Assembly (NCBI GenBank): GCA_036262095.1
Contig: DATAJQ010000010.1
Span: 7,619 to 71,618, forward strand
Direction of reading: 5' to 3'
Origin: Terrimonas_A sp036262095
GTDB lineage: Bacteria; Bacteroidota; Bacteroidia; Chitinophagales; Chitinophagaceae
DNA: 64,000 bases
Positions 15,962-24,150 of the stretch are shown here, piece after piece. Position 1 is the stretch's first letter. Every line of letters starts with the position of its first letter. Under the pieces are notes generated by a model. The model saw nothing but the letters and a program-made list of their open reading frames with translations, had not been told where the DNA came from and did no database searches. Position numbers and translations under genes: made by a program.

Positions 15962-18202
15962 CTAAACATCTTCAGTATCATATCGTTCCACCGACTCAAT
16001 ACCCGGCAGGGCTTTCAGGCGCTGAACCAGGTTGTCCAGTTCTTCCCGGTCGTGAACGAATACTTTGATATTGCCTTCAAACAAACCTTCTTTTGCTTCC
16101 ACACTGAGTGCGCTGATATTGATCTTCATTTCACCGGAGATGAGGTTGGTGATCTTATGGATAACCCCCACATCATCCATCCCCACGATCTTAAGACCGG
16201 TAAGAAAAGATATCTCTTTATTTTTTGCCCATTTGGTTTTAACCACCCTGTGTCCATAATTAGCCAGCAATTTGGCTGCATTAGGGCAATTGGTACGGTG
16301 AATGGTCAATCCTTTTCCTGTGGTTACAAACCCGAATACGTCGTCACCAGGGATGGGCTTACAGCAATTGGCGAGGGTATAAACGATCTTATCGCTGCTT
16401 TCGCCAAAGATGATCAGCTCTGCATCTTTTTTGGCGGAAGTATGTGAAGGAGAAAATTCCTGTTTGAACTCATGAACCGTTTTCACAGGCCTAGGCGGCT
16501 CCAGTTTATCACCTACAACAGTAAATTCCTTCAGGTCTTTCAGGTCAATATTCTTGACCGCTACCTGGTAAAAAAGATCCAATTGGGAAGGCAGTTTATA
16601 CCAGTGCACCAGCTCTTCAATATTGTGCTGGTTGAGCGCAGCTCCCAACCCTTCAAGTTTACGCTGCACGGTGTATTTTCCTTCATCAGCAATAGCTCTT
16701 TTTTCTTCTTTCAATGCGTCTTTGATACGGCCGCGGGCTTTGGCCGTAACTACAAAACCTAACCAGTCTTCCGAAGGTTTTTGCTTATTGCTGGTAATGA
16801 TCTCCACCTGGTCGCCGCTACGCAGCTTATGGCTGATAGGTACCAGTTTATGGTTCACTTTTGCACCAATAGTTTTTACACCAATGGCACTATGGATAGA
16901 AAATGCAAAGTCGAGCGCAGTTGATTCCACCGGCAACATTTTCACATCTCCCTTGGGTGTGTACACATAGATCTCTTCTGTCAGGAAACTTGTTTTGAAT
17001 TCCTGTAAAAAATCAATGCTGTCGGCTTCCTGGTTGCTGATCACTTCACGGATCTGCTGAAACCATTTATCAAAGCGGCTTTCGTCCGGTGTTCCTTCTT
17101 TGTATTTCCAGTGTGCAGCCAGGCCTTTTTCTGCGATCTCATTCATCCGCTTGGTGCGTATCTGCACTTCCACCCATTTTCCCTGCGGGCCCATTACCGT
17201 TGTATGCAGGGCCTCATAGCCATTCGATTTGGGATTGCTCAGCCAGTCGCGCAGCCGCTCAGGCGAAGGTGTATATTCATCCGTGATCATGGAGTACACT
17301 TTCCAGCAATCTTCTTTTTCCCTTTCGGGCGGGGAATCGAGGATAACACGGATGGCGAACAGGTCATACACCTCTTCAAAATCCACTCCCTTTTTCTTCA
17401 TTTTGTTGGAAATGGAATGGATGCTTTTCGGCCGGCCATAGATCTCAAATTTGAAATGGTTCCTTTCCAGTTTTTCCTTGATAGGCCTTATAAATTCATT
17501 GATGTATTTGGAGCGCTCACGTTTTGTTTCCGCCAGTTTTTGGGCGATATCCCTGTAAGCCTCGGGCTCCATGTATTTCATGGCGAGGTCTTCCATTTCT
17601 GTCTTGATATTGTAAAGCCCCATCCGGTGGGCCAGCGGAGCATACACGTACACGGTTTCGGAAGCGATCTTCAACTGCTTTTCCCTCTTCATGCTTTCGA
17701 GGGTACGCATATTGTGCAACCGGTCGGCCAGCTTGATCAGGATCACGCGGGGGTCGTCCGTCAGTGTCAGCAGTATCTTTTTGAAATTCTCTGCCTGGGC
17801 AGAGGCATTCACATCTATGACATTGGATATTTTGGTGAGGCCATCCACAATACGGGCAATCTCGGCCCCAAACTCCCGTTCGATATCTTCCAGGGAAATA
17901 TCGGTGTCTTCCACCGTATCGTGCAGGAGAGCGCAGATCGTGGAACGCACGCCCAGCCCGATCTCTTCCACGCAGATCTTGGCCACGGCCAGGGGATGAA
18001 GGATATAGGGCTCGCCGCTTTTCCGCCGCATGGTCTTATGCGCTTCGGCAGCCATTTCAAAGGCATTCCTCAGCAAGTCCTTGTCACCAGGCTTGATCTT
18101 AGCTTTCAATGACCGCAAAAGTGAACGATACTCCCTGAGAATCAACTTCCTCTCCTGCTCCTCATTCAGATTATACTTGGGCGTCTGCGCAATTGTCTCC
18201 AT
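15962..18202 (-). CDS. Bifunctional (p)ppGpp synthetase/hydrolase (RelA/SpoT)
   Basis: 746 residues, full length. Controls the stringent response. Domains in order: HD hydrolase (about 50-200) with ALLHDTVEDTDIS intact, so hydrolysis should work; the synthetase (about 235-360) with VDFEEVYDLFAIRVI and SNGYEALHTTVMGP; TGS (about 405-465, IYVYTPKGDVKMLP); and a C-terminal regulatory part with the ACT domain at about 665-740. It is divergent from tRNA-Leu. A weak -7 box (TAAATTCG) lies just upstream of its ATG. The 333-residue ORF on the other strand is a shadow of this gene. Confidence 0.96.
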   Translation of the reverse strand: METIAQTPKYNLNEEQERKLILREYRSLLRSLKAKIKPGDKDLLRNAFEMAAEAHKTMRRKSGEPYILHPLAVAKICVEEIGLGVRSTICALLHDTVEDTDISLEDIEREFGAEIARIVDGLTKISNVIDVNASAQAENFKKILLTLTDDPRVILIKLADRLHNMRTLESMKREKQLKIASETVYVYAPLAHRMGLYNIKTEMEDLAMKYMEPEAYRDIAQKLAETKRERSKYINEFIRPIKEKLERNHFKFEIYGRPKSIHSISNKMKKKGVDFEEVYDLFAIRVILDSPPEREKEDCWKVYSMITDEYTPSPERLRDWLSNPKSNGYEALHTTVMGPQGKWVEVQIRTKRMNEIAEKGLAAHWKYKEGTPDESRFDKWFQQIREVISNQEADSIDFLQEFKTSFLTEEIYVYTPKGDVKMLPVESTALDFAFSIHSAIGVKTIGAKVNHKLVPISHKLRSGDQVEIITSNKQKPSEDWLGFVVTAKARGRIKDALKEEKRAIADEGKYTVQRKLEGLGAALNQHNIEELVHWYKLPSQLDLFYQVAVKNIDLKDLKEFTVVGDKLEPPRPVKTVHEFKQEFSPSHTSAKKDAELIIFGESSDKIVYTLANCCKPIPGDDVFGFVTTGKGLTIHRTNCPNAAKLLANYGHRVVKTKWAKNKEISFLTGLKIVGMDDVGVIHKITNLISGEMKINISALSVEAKEGLFEGNIKVFVHDREELDNLVQRLKALPGIESVERYDTEDV

Positions 18203-18262
18203 CCGTGTAGTTATAACAACGAATTTACGAAAAAGCGGCCTTTTTCTTTCATTGAAAAGGCC

Positions 18263-18270
18263 TACATTTG
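18263..18270 (+). promoter_or_regulatory. Candidate promoter upstream of tRNA-Leu, -7 box
   Basis: TACATTTG matches TAnnTTTG exactly and is oriented toward the tRNA gene about 80 bases downstream. The distance would leave a 5' leader to be removed by RNase P. A clear -33 TTG at the standard distance was not found. Confidence 0.4.
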
Positions 18271-18349
18271 CAACCCGTTTCGAAGCAGCAGTGGAGCGGT
18301 TTTGAGCCAGTCACCTGGCCCGGGCTGTAAAAACTGCACTTCCGGAATA

Positions 18350-18431
18350 CCGGATGTGGTGAAATTGGTAGACACGTCAGACTTAGGATCTGATGCCGCA
18401 AGGTGTGGGGGTTCGAGTCCCTCCATCCGGA
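18350..18431 (+). tRNA. tRNA-Leu (anticodon UAG)
   Basis: The cloverleaf can be drawn: acceptor CCGGATG (18350-18356) pairs with CATCCGG (18424-18430); anticodon stem TCAGA/TCTGA encloses loop CTTAGGA with anticodon TAG at 18384-18386; a long variable arm (TGCCGCAAGGTGT) marks it as a class II tRNA; the T-loop is TTCGAGT. It reads CUA and CUG. CCA is not encoded. One G-U pair occurs in the T-stem. Confidence 0.96.
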
Positions 18432-18444
18432 CAAAACAAGGTTT

Positions 18445-18517
18445 AAAAGTCAAAATTCAAAAGTAAAAAATCAAAAAAGCGTTCTTTTTTACTTTTTGCT
18501 TTTGAATTTTGACTTTT
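18445..18517. repeat. Dispersed palindrome, copy 2 (AAAAGTCAAAATT type)
   Basis: AAAAGTCAAAATTCAAAAG (18445-18463) is perfectly complementary to 18499-18517, and the TAAAAAA that follows also pairs in part. It shares its core with the hairpin at 5442-5510. It lies between tRNA-Leu and trigger factor and could act as a terminator for the tRNA. Confidence 0.8.
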
Positions 18518-18547
18518 CGGCTCTCTTAAACTTCTTAACGCGCAATT

Positions 18548-19942
18548 ATGGCTACAGTTACCAAAGAAAACATCGGCTTACTCCACGAGAAGCTGACCGT
18601 GAAGCTGGAAAAACAGGATTACCTTCCTTCTTTCGAAAAAGCCCTTAAAGATTATAGCAAAAAAGCCAATATACCCGGCTTCCGTAAAGGCATGGTCCCC
18701 GCCGGATTGATCAAAAAAATGTATGGCCCTTCCCTGTTCACAGATGAAGTGCTCCGTTCTGTTGACCGCGAACTGATCGGCTATCTGCAAAATGACAAGC
18801 TGGATATTTTTGCCCAACCGCTGCCACTGGATGCCGATATCCGCCAGTTGGACGTGAACAATCCCGCTGATTATACTTTTCATTTTGAAGTGGGCATGAA
18901 GCCTGAGTTTACTCTGTCTGACCTTGGGAGTGCAAAAATTGACCGCTTTGTGGTGGACGTAACAGATGAAATGATCAATAACGAGATCGCCCGTTTGCAA
19001 AACCGCTATGGCAACATGCAGGATCAAAGTTCTGTAGCCACAGAGGAAAATGTGCTGAACGTAGTATTCTCTGAAGTAGATGAGAATGCCAACGAGGTAG
19101 AAGGCGGAATCCATAAGGACAATTCATTGCTGGTAAAATATTTCAAAGAAGATTTCCGCCCCAACCTGATCGGGAAAAATGTGAACGATTTTGTGGTGGT
19201 GGAACTGAAAAAAGCATTCGACGAAAAAGAACTCGATTTCATCCTGAGTGATCTTGGTCTTGACAAAAATGATCCTGCTTCTGCAGAGAAACATTTCAGG
19301 ATACAGATCACCAAGATCGGCCTGCTGGAAAAAAGAGAACTGAATGAAGAATTCTTCAACCAGCTTTATCCGAATGGCGATGTAAAATCAGAGGCCGATT
19401 TCCGCAATAAGATCAAGGAAGAAATACAGGCTTACTGGAACAGCCAGGCAAGGAACCAGATCCATGACCAGTTGTTTCACCAACTGACTGACCACACTTC
19501 CATCAAATTCCCTGAAAGCTTTTTGAAGAAATGGATCAAAACACAGGGATCAGAAGGAGAAGGTGCTGAAAAAACAGACGAGCAGGTAGAAAAAGAATTC
19601 CCCACTTTCCTGAACCAGTTGAAATGGACACTGATCACTGATAAAATCGTGCAGGAAAACGGCGTTCAGGTAAGCCCTGATGAGATCCGTGAATTTGCCA
19701 AACAGCAATTACTCGGCTATATGGGCGGTATGGGTGCAGGTGTGGAAGATCAACCCTGGGTAAGTGATTATATTGAAAAGATGATGAAAGACCGCAAGTA
19801 TGTGGAAGATGCATACAACCGCATCCAGACACAGAAAGTGTTTGAATGGGCTGAAACAAAGATCAATCCTACCGATAAACCAATAAGTGCAGAAGACTTT
19901 ACGAAAATGGTAGAGGATCATCAGCACCACCATCACCATTAA
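18548..19942 (+). CDS. tig: Trigger factor with native His-rich tail
   Basis: 464 residues. Ribosome-bound chaperone that meets nascent chains at the exit tunnel. The N-terminal domain (about 1-120) has the ribosome-docking loop IPGFRKGMVPAGL. The middle domain is a much-changed FKBP-like part, and the C-terminal arms follow (from about 265). The protein ends VEDHQHHHHH, a natural run of histidines coded by mixed CAC/CAT codons directly before the stop. The ATG start follows the tRNA-Leu gene and a palindrome; a promoter was not identified. Confidence 0.93.
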   Translation: MATVTKENIGLLHEKLTVKLEKQDYLPSFEKALKDYSKKANIPGFRKGMVPAGLIKKMYGPSLFTDEVLRSVDRELIGYLQNDKLDIFAQPLPLDADIRQLDVNNPADYTFHFEVGMKPEFTLSDLGSAKIDRFVVDVTDEMINNEIARLQNRYGNMQDQSSVATEENVLNVVFSEVDENANEVEGGIHKDNSLLVKYFKEDFRPNLIGKNVNDFVVVELKKAFDEKELDFILSDLGLDKNDPASAEKHFRIQITKIGLLEKRELNEEFFNQLYPNGDVKSEADFRNKIKEEIQAYWNSQARNQIHDQLFHQLTDHTSIKFPESFLKKWIKTQGSEGEGAEKTDEQVEKEFPTFLNQLKWTLITDKIVQENGVQVSPDEIREFAKQQLLGYMGGMGAGVEDQPWVSDYIEKMMKDRKYVEDAYNRIQTQKVFEWAETKINPTDKPISAEDFTKMVEDHQHHHHH

Positions 19943-19955
19943 CAGAATAGAATTG

Positions 19956-19998
19956 AATAATAAAAAAGCCTTCTTAATCAGAGGGCTTTTTTATTATT
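19956..19998. terminator. Bidirectional intrinsic terminator
   Basis: A 15-bp perfect stem (19956-19970 with 19984-19998) whose outer half is A/T and inner half GCC/GGC. It sits between the convergent tig and VWA genes and overlaps the last codons of the VWA gene, so it fits both directions. Confidence 0.85.
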
Positions 19999-21757
19999 CA
20001 CTGCTTCCCCTTTTCTTCTTTTTTGAATACAACAATTTTGCCTGCTGCACCAGGGTCACAAATTCCGATTGATTAATATCATTCAGGTTGGCTGTCGTGT
20101 TGGCCAGCAAAACAAGTTCATTCCAGTTAAGCACTTTGGCAAGAGAAGCAGCCCTGAGCAGGGAGCCAAACATGGCCACTGTAGCAGAAAACCGGTAGCA
20201 CTGTTCCAGCTTTTCGAAAGGCTCGAAATTGTAATAGCTGTTATGAACGAACTCCCTGGTTATGGTATCATGCGGCAGGTTGTACCGTAATTTTAACTGC
20301 GCCAGTTTTTCAATCGTTATCGTATCCGTGCGTGGCATTGGTTCCAGTTCAAAGATCCCCATCATGGAATAGCCTGATCCTATTTCACCACCTTCAATCG
20401 CTGCCAGGGTATCGCTTAAAGCACCGGCCTTATTATCAAAACCGATCAGCTTGTATTGCTTTACATAATGAGGGTTGAACTCTACGTTGAGATAAGCATC
20501 GTCAGCAACAGCATACAATGTTTGTGTAAACTCTTTCAGCAACACTTTCTCTGCTTCACTGAAATTATCGAGATAAGCAAAATTGCCATTTCCTTTCCGC
20601 GCCAGTGTCTGGATCTTGGAGTCTTTATAGTTGCCCATTCCTACTCCCAGGCAGGTAAGATAAATTCCCGACTGACGATGCTGGGAGATCAATTCATCCA
20701 ACTCTGTTTCTGTACGCAGTCCTACATTAAAATCGCCATCCGTAGCCAGTATCACACGATTGTTGCCGCCGGGAATAAAATGTTTTTTGGCCACACTGTA
20801 AGCCAGTTTCACTCCCGATTCACCCGGTGTGGTACCGCCGGGCGTAAGTTCATCGATCGCTTTATAGATCTTTTCTTTTTCTGCTCCGCTGGTGCTGTTG
20901 AGCATAATGCCTGTTACACCTCCATATACCACAATAGCCACTGAATCTTTCTCCCGCAGGTTATTGACCAGCATGCGGAAGGCTGATTTAAGCAAGGGCA
21001 GCCGGTTGGTCATATCCATCGAACCTGATACATCAATCAGGAATACCAGGTTGCTGGGTGGCAGTGTATCAAGGTTAAGCTTGCGGGCGGAAAGATTGAT
21101 ATAGAATAATTGGTTATTGGAGTTCCAGGGACAATTGGTCAGTTTGGTTTGAATCGCAAACAGGTCTTTCTCCTTTGGCTGCGTATAATTAAGGTTAAAA
21201 TAATTCAGCATCTCTTCCACCCTCACTGCATCAGGCGGCACAATGGAGCTTTGCGTGATAAAGCGGCGGATATTACTGTAAGAAGCCCGGTCCACATTCA
21301 GTGACACACCAGTGGAGGGATACTTCTGCGCATTCACAAAATGATTCTCTACAATGCTTACATAAGTTTCATCACCCGCAAACCATTTCCGGTGATCTTC
21401 TTTGAACATACCCTTGGTAAGCGAAAGCAATTTGTAGGGCCTTGCAGAATTGGCTGCTGCGGGCATTAATTTCAACCGGACTGAAAGAAAATCACTGGCA
21501 TTGGCTACTACTCTTTCGGGCTTATACCCCGTCAATGAAAACTGGAAAGTATCTATAAGAGCATTAGTAGTGATACCGAAAGTGCCGGTAGTGCCGCTTT
21601 TATAAATATAACCGGTGCGGGGCTGCAGGATCACCACATTTTGCAAGGCATTGCCCGATTCATCTTTTACTTCGCCACGGAGATAGTATTGCTGGCCGAA
21701 AACAGATGAACCAACACTCCAGATCAGGTAGAATAATATGGAAGTTGTGGCTTTCAA
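19994..21757 (-). CDS. VWA-domain protein with carboxypeptidase-like N-terminal domain
   Basis: 587 residues. A signal peptide (about 1-21, ending SSVFGQ) is followed by a carboxypeptidase-regulatory-like beta domain (YYLRGEVKDESGNALQNVVI), a VWA precursor segment (about 125-190, RASYSNIRRFI...VRVEEMLNYF) and a VWA domain with the MIDAS motif DVSGSM and a later ATDGDFN. The C-terminal part matches the domain found after VWA in YfbK-type proteins. It is probably an envelope protein that binds partners through a metal ion; its role is unknown. The start is TTG at 21757: a stop lies four codons upstream and no ATG is available before the signal peptide. Confidence 0.85.
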   Translation of the reverse strand: MKATTSILFYLIWSVGSSVFGQQYYLRGEVKDESGNALQNVVILQPRTGYIYKSGTTGTFGITTNALIDTFQFSLTGYKPERVVANASDFLSVRLKLMPAAANSARPYKLLSLTKGMFKEDHRKWFAGDETYVSIVENHFVNAQKYPSTGVSLNVDRASYSNIRRFITQSSIVPPDAVRVEEMLNYFNLNYTQPKEKDLFAIQTKLTNCPWNSNNQLFYINLSARKLNLDTLPPSNLVFLIDVSGSMDMTNRLPLLKSAFRMLVNNLREKDSVAIVVYGGVTGIMLNSTSGAEKEKIYKAIDELTPGGTTPGESGVKLAYSVAKKHFIPGGNNRVILATDGDFNVGLRTETELDELISQHRQSGIYLTCLGVGMGNYKDSKIQTLARKGNGNFAYLDNFSEAEKVLLKEFTQTLYAVADDAYLNVEFNPHYVKQYKLIGFDNKAGALSDTLAAIEGGEIGSGYSMMGIFELEPMPRTDTITIEKLAQLKLRYNLPHDTITREFVHNSYYNFEPFEKLEQCYRFSATVAMFGSLLRAASLAKVLNWNELVLLANTTANLNDINQSEFVTLVQQAKLLYSKKKKRGSSE

Positions 21758-21878
21758 TCGGATATATTAACCCCTAAAATATAAAAAATACACAAATAGC
21801 ACGAATATGGCATGTTGATGCAAATTATGCTTAAACAGGCACAGGTATTCCGTCTTCTTGTAGTACTTCGCCAGAAGA

Positions 21879-22412
21879 TTATACCAATTGATAGATTTCC
21901 TTCAGGTTACGGCCCAGTCCATCATAGTCGAGCCCATAGCCGACTACAAATTTGTTGGGTATCTCGAATCCGGTGTATCCAAGGGTCAGCGGGTATTCGG
22001 TGGCTTCGGGTTTATGGAGCAGGGTGGCGATCTGAAGCGATTTGGGTTGCTGGTGCATCAGCCGGGGTAAAAAATGATGCAGGGTCTTTCCGGTGTCCAC
22101 GATGTCTTCCACAATGATCACATCTTTGCCAAACAGGTCTTCATCAAGCCCGATGGTAGTGAGCACATTTCCGGTTGACTGGGTGCCTTTGTAAGATGCC
22201 AGCTTGATAAAACAAATATCAGCATCCACAGTAAGGTGTTTGAAAAGATCGGAGGCAAACATGAACGAGCCATTGAGAATGGCTACGAAATAAGGCCGTT
22301 TTCCTTTGTAATCGGCATTGATCCTCTCCGCCAGTTCCTTTACACGTTGCTGGATAAGCTCTTCCGGAAGATAGGTTTCAAAAGTCTTATCATGTACTTT
22401 GATCAAAGCCAT
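21879..22412 (-). CDS. hpt: Hypoxanthine phosphoribosyltransferase
   Basis: 177 residues, normal size. Salvages hypoxanthine (and guanine) to IMP/GMP with PRPP. The PRPP-binding loop VIIVEDIVDTGKTL is intact, preceded by LNGSFMFASDL and KLASYKGTQSTG, and the purine-specificity end FVVGYGLDYDGLGRNL is present. It is followed upstream (in transcription order) by the glucosaminidase gene with only 17 bases between them, so the two may be cotranscribed. Confidence 0.96.
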   Translation of the reverse strand: MALIKVHDKTFETYLPEELIQQRVKELAERINADYKGKRPYFVAILNGSFMFASDLFKHLTVDADICFIKLASYKGTQSTGNVLTTIGLDEDLFGKDVIIVEDIVDTGKTLHHFLPRLMHQQPKSLQIATLLHKPEATEYPLTLGYTGFEIPNKFVVGYGLDYDGLGRNLKEIYQLV

Positions 22413-22429
22413 CAGGATGCAGTTTCGTT

Positions 22430-23458
22430 TTAATTAGTTCCCTGGTTATCTCTTTTCGCCAGCCTGGGCACTGAAGGAGCGGCACCACGGAGATATAGTT
22501 TTTCCCCGATCGCCGGCCTCATATATTCCTTGAGCTGGTTGTATTCCAGTAAAGATTCCAGTCGTATCGCTTCCAATTGGGCAATATCCCGCAGCGTTTC
22601 TCCTGCACGCACAATATGGAATTCATTATTGCCTGTTCTTCTTTTACGTTGCAGGTATACCAGTTGATCGTTTGGTAAAGCTTCTACCTGCTTCATTTCA
22701 TTGAACTCAAACAAACGGTTAAGCGGTACATTATATTGTTGCGCAATCACCAGTACAGGTGTGCCTTTGCTTCCAAATATCACACGGGTCTCATTTATTC
22801 TGAATTCACCGGAGGGATAAACAACAGCAGGAGCCTCTTCAGCAGCAATTCCGGTATCTGCATCCCCATCAGCAACTGTATCTGCTGTTTGACCATCAGG
22901 TTGTTTGGCGGCAATAGCTATATCTTCCCTTTGCATTTTGCCCATTGCGATCAGGCTGTAATCCTGCAAGTGATAATCTTCGATAAGCCGGATAATGATC
23001 ACCGGGTATTTGGGATTGGTGGCATAGCCGGCTTTCTTAAGCCCATAAGCCCAGGCTGAATAATCCAATGGATCGAGGTTGAACAAAGAAGCATAACGTG
23101 GGCTGTTCTTTAAAAAATTGGAATGATCGCGGTAAGAATCCTCTGCCTTAGGGTATTTGCGGAAGCACTCGCCGCGCGCATCATCATCATGCGAAACGGA
23201 TTCGCCTGCCCAGTTGGATTTACATTTAATGCCAAAATGATTATTGGATTTCTGCACCAGCACGCTGGTCCCGGCCATGGTCTCGTGTATGCCTTGTGCA
23301 AGCTTGATGGAAGCCGGAACACCGGTCCTCTGCATTTCTTCAATAGCCAGTTCTTTGTAGGCATCAATGTATTGTTTCACAATTGCAGCATCCTGCGCTT
23401 TTACAATGAACGTGAACGCAAGCAGCCCTGCAATTAAAACAATGCGCATTTTGTTCAT
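22430..23458 (-). CDS. Glucosaminidase (GH73-like) with LysM domain
   Basis: 342 residues with a signal peptide (ending FIVKAQD). The N-terminal domain (about 25-165) has the glucosaminidase pattern SIKLAQGIHETMAGTSVLVQKSNNHFGIKC, with the catalytic Glu in IHET, and ends with KKAGYATNPKYPVIIIRLIEDY. A Pro/Ala/Asp-rich linker leads to a beta segment and a LysM motif at about 280-328 (FHIVRAGETLRDIA). It is an exported peptidoglycan hydrolase that cuts after N-acetylglucosamine, likely in cell separation or wall turnover. Confidence 0.9.
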   Translation of the reverse strand: MNKMRIVLIAGLLAFTFIVKAQDAAIVKQYIDAYKELAIEEMQRTGVPASIKLAQGIHETMAGTSVLVQKSNNHFGIKCKSNWAGESVSHDDDARGECFRKYPKAEDSYRDHSNFLKNSPRYASLFNLDPLDYSAWAYGLKKAGYATNPKYPVIIIRLIEDYHLQDYSLIAMGKMQREDIAIAAKQPDGQTADTVADGDADTGIAAEEAPAVVYPSGEFRINETRVIFGSKGTPVLVIAQQYNVPLNRLFEFNEMKQVEALPNDQLVYLQRKRRTGNNEFHIVRAGETLRDIAQLEAIRLESLLEYNQLKEYMRPAIGEKLYLRGAAPSVPRLAKRDNQGTN

Positions 23459-23471
23459 GAATATCTTTTTA

Positions 23472-24110
23472 TCACAATTTTCTTATCAGGTACAGGCCAT
23501 CCCGGAGGGTGACCATCATCTTATCAATATCTTTTCTTTCCAGAACCATTTCATTAAAAGCCTGGATGGCTTTAGCATTCTTTCCTTTTGCCGGATTGGC
23601 CAGCACTTCGCCATGAAAGAAAATATTATCTGCTAAGATAAACCCGTTTTGGCGCAATTTGGGAAAAACCAATTCAAAATATTCTATATAAGAAACCTTA
23701 TCGGCATCAATAAACACAAGATCCCAGGTTTCATTCAGAGTAGGGATCACTTCTTTGGCAGAGCCGGTGTGTTGAATGATCTTATGACGCAGTAAAGAGC
23801 GGTTGAAATATCCCTGCGCGAGAGTTGCATCGCTTTCCCTTAATTCAATGGTATGCAACTGGCCATCGGGTTCCAGTCCTTTTGCAAGGCATAAAGCACT
23901 GTAACCGGTGAAAGTACCGATCTCCAGGATGCGGCGCGGACGGACCATGCGGCTCACCATTTCCAGGAATTTTCCCTGCAGGTGACCGCTCAGCATCTGG
24001 GGATCTGCATGATGATGAAGGGTATACTCAGCTATCTCATGCAGAAGCTCGTCCTCAGGAGAGGAGAACTTTTCTGCATACGTCTGTACATCCGGGTTAA
24101 TGAGGTCCAC
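23472..24110 (-). CDS. SAM-dependent O-methyltransferase (caffeoyl-CoA OMT-like)
   Basis: 212 residues from GTG 24110. Class I methyltransferase of the COMT/catechol-OMT type: SAM motif ILEIGTFTGYSALCLA, acidic loop HTIELRE, metal-site Asp in DLVFIDADKVSY, and ILADNIFFHGEV. The longer frame begins at 24182 inside the symporter gene, but a perfect -7 box (24125-24132) lies within that extra part and the family normally starts near DLINPDVQTYAEKFSSPED, so GTG 24110 is the better start. The natural substrate is unknown. Confidence 0.85.
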   Translation of the reverse strand: MDLINPDVQTYAEKFSSPEDELLHEIAEYTLHHHADPQMLSGHLQGKFLEMVSRMVRPRRILEIGTFTGYSALCLAKGLEPDGQLHTIELRESDATLAQGYFNRSLLRHKIIQHTGSAKEVIPTLNETWDLVFIDADKVSYIEYFELVFPKLRQNGFILADNIFFHGEVLANPAKGKNAKAIQAFNEMVLERKDIDKMMVTLRDGLYLIRKL

Positions 24111-24124
24111 GTTCTTGCTTTTTG

Positions 24125-24132
24125 CAAAGGTA
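24125..24132 (-). promoter_or_regulatory. Predicted O-methyltransferase promoter, -7 box
   Basis: On the minus strand this reads TACCTTTG, an exact TAnnTTTG box, 14 bases before the GTG at 24110. It decides the start codon of the methyltransferase. Confidence 0.6.
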
Positions 24133-24150
24133 GCCCCGTTAAGCGGTTCT

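Noticed and set aside
17111..18112. 333-codon plus-strand ORF
   Set aside because: Lies entirely antisense to the HD and synthetase domains of the (p)ppGpp enzyme and has no family features.
19921..19942. Poly-His tail of trigger factor as a cloning tag
   Set aside because: The codons are mixed, the stop and a native terminator follow, and the flanking sequence is continuous genome, so an engineered tag is unlikely.
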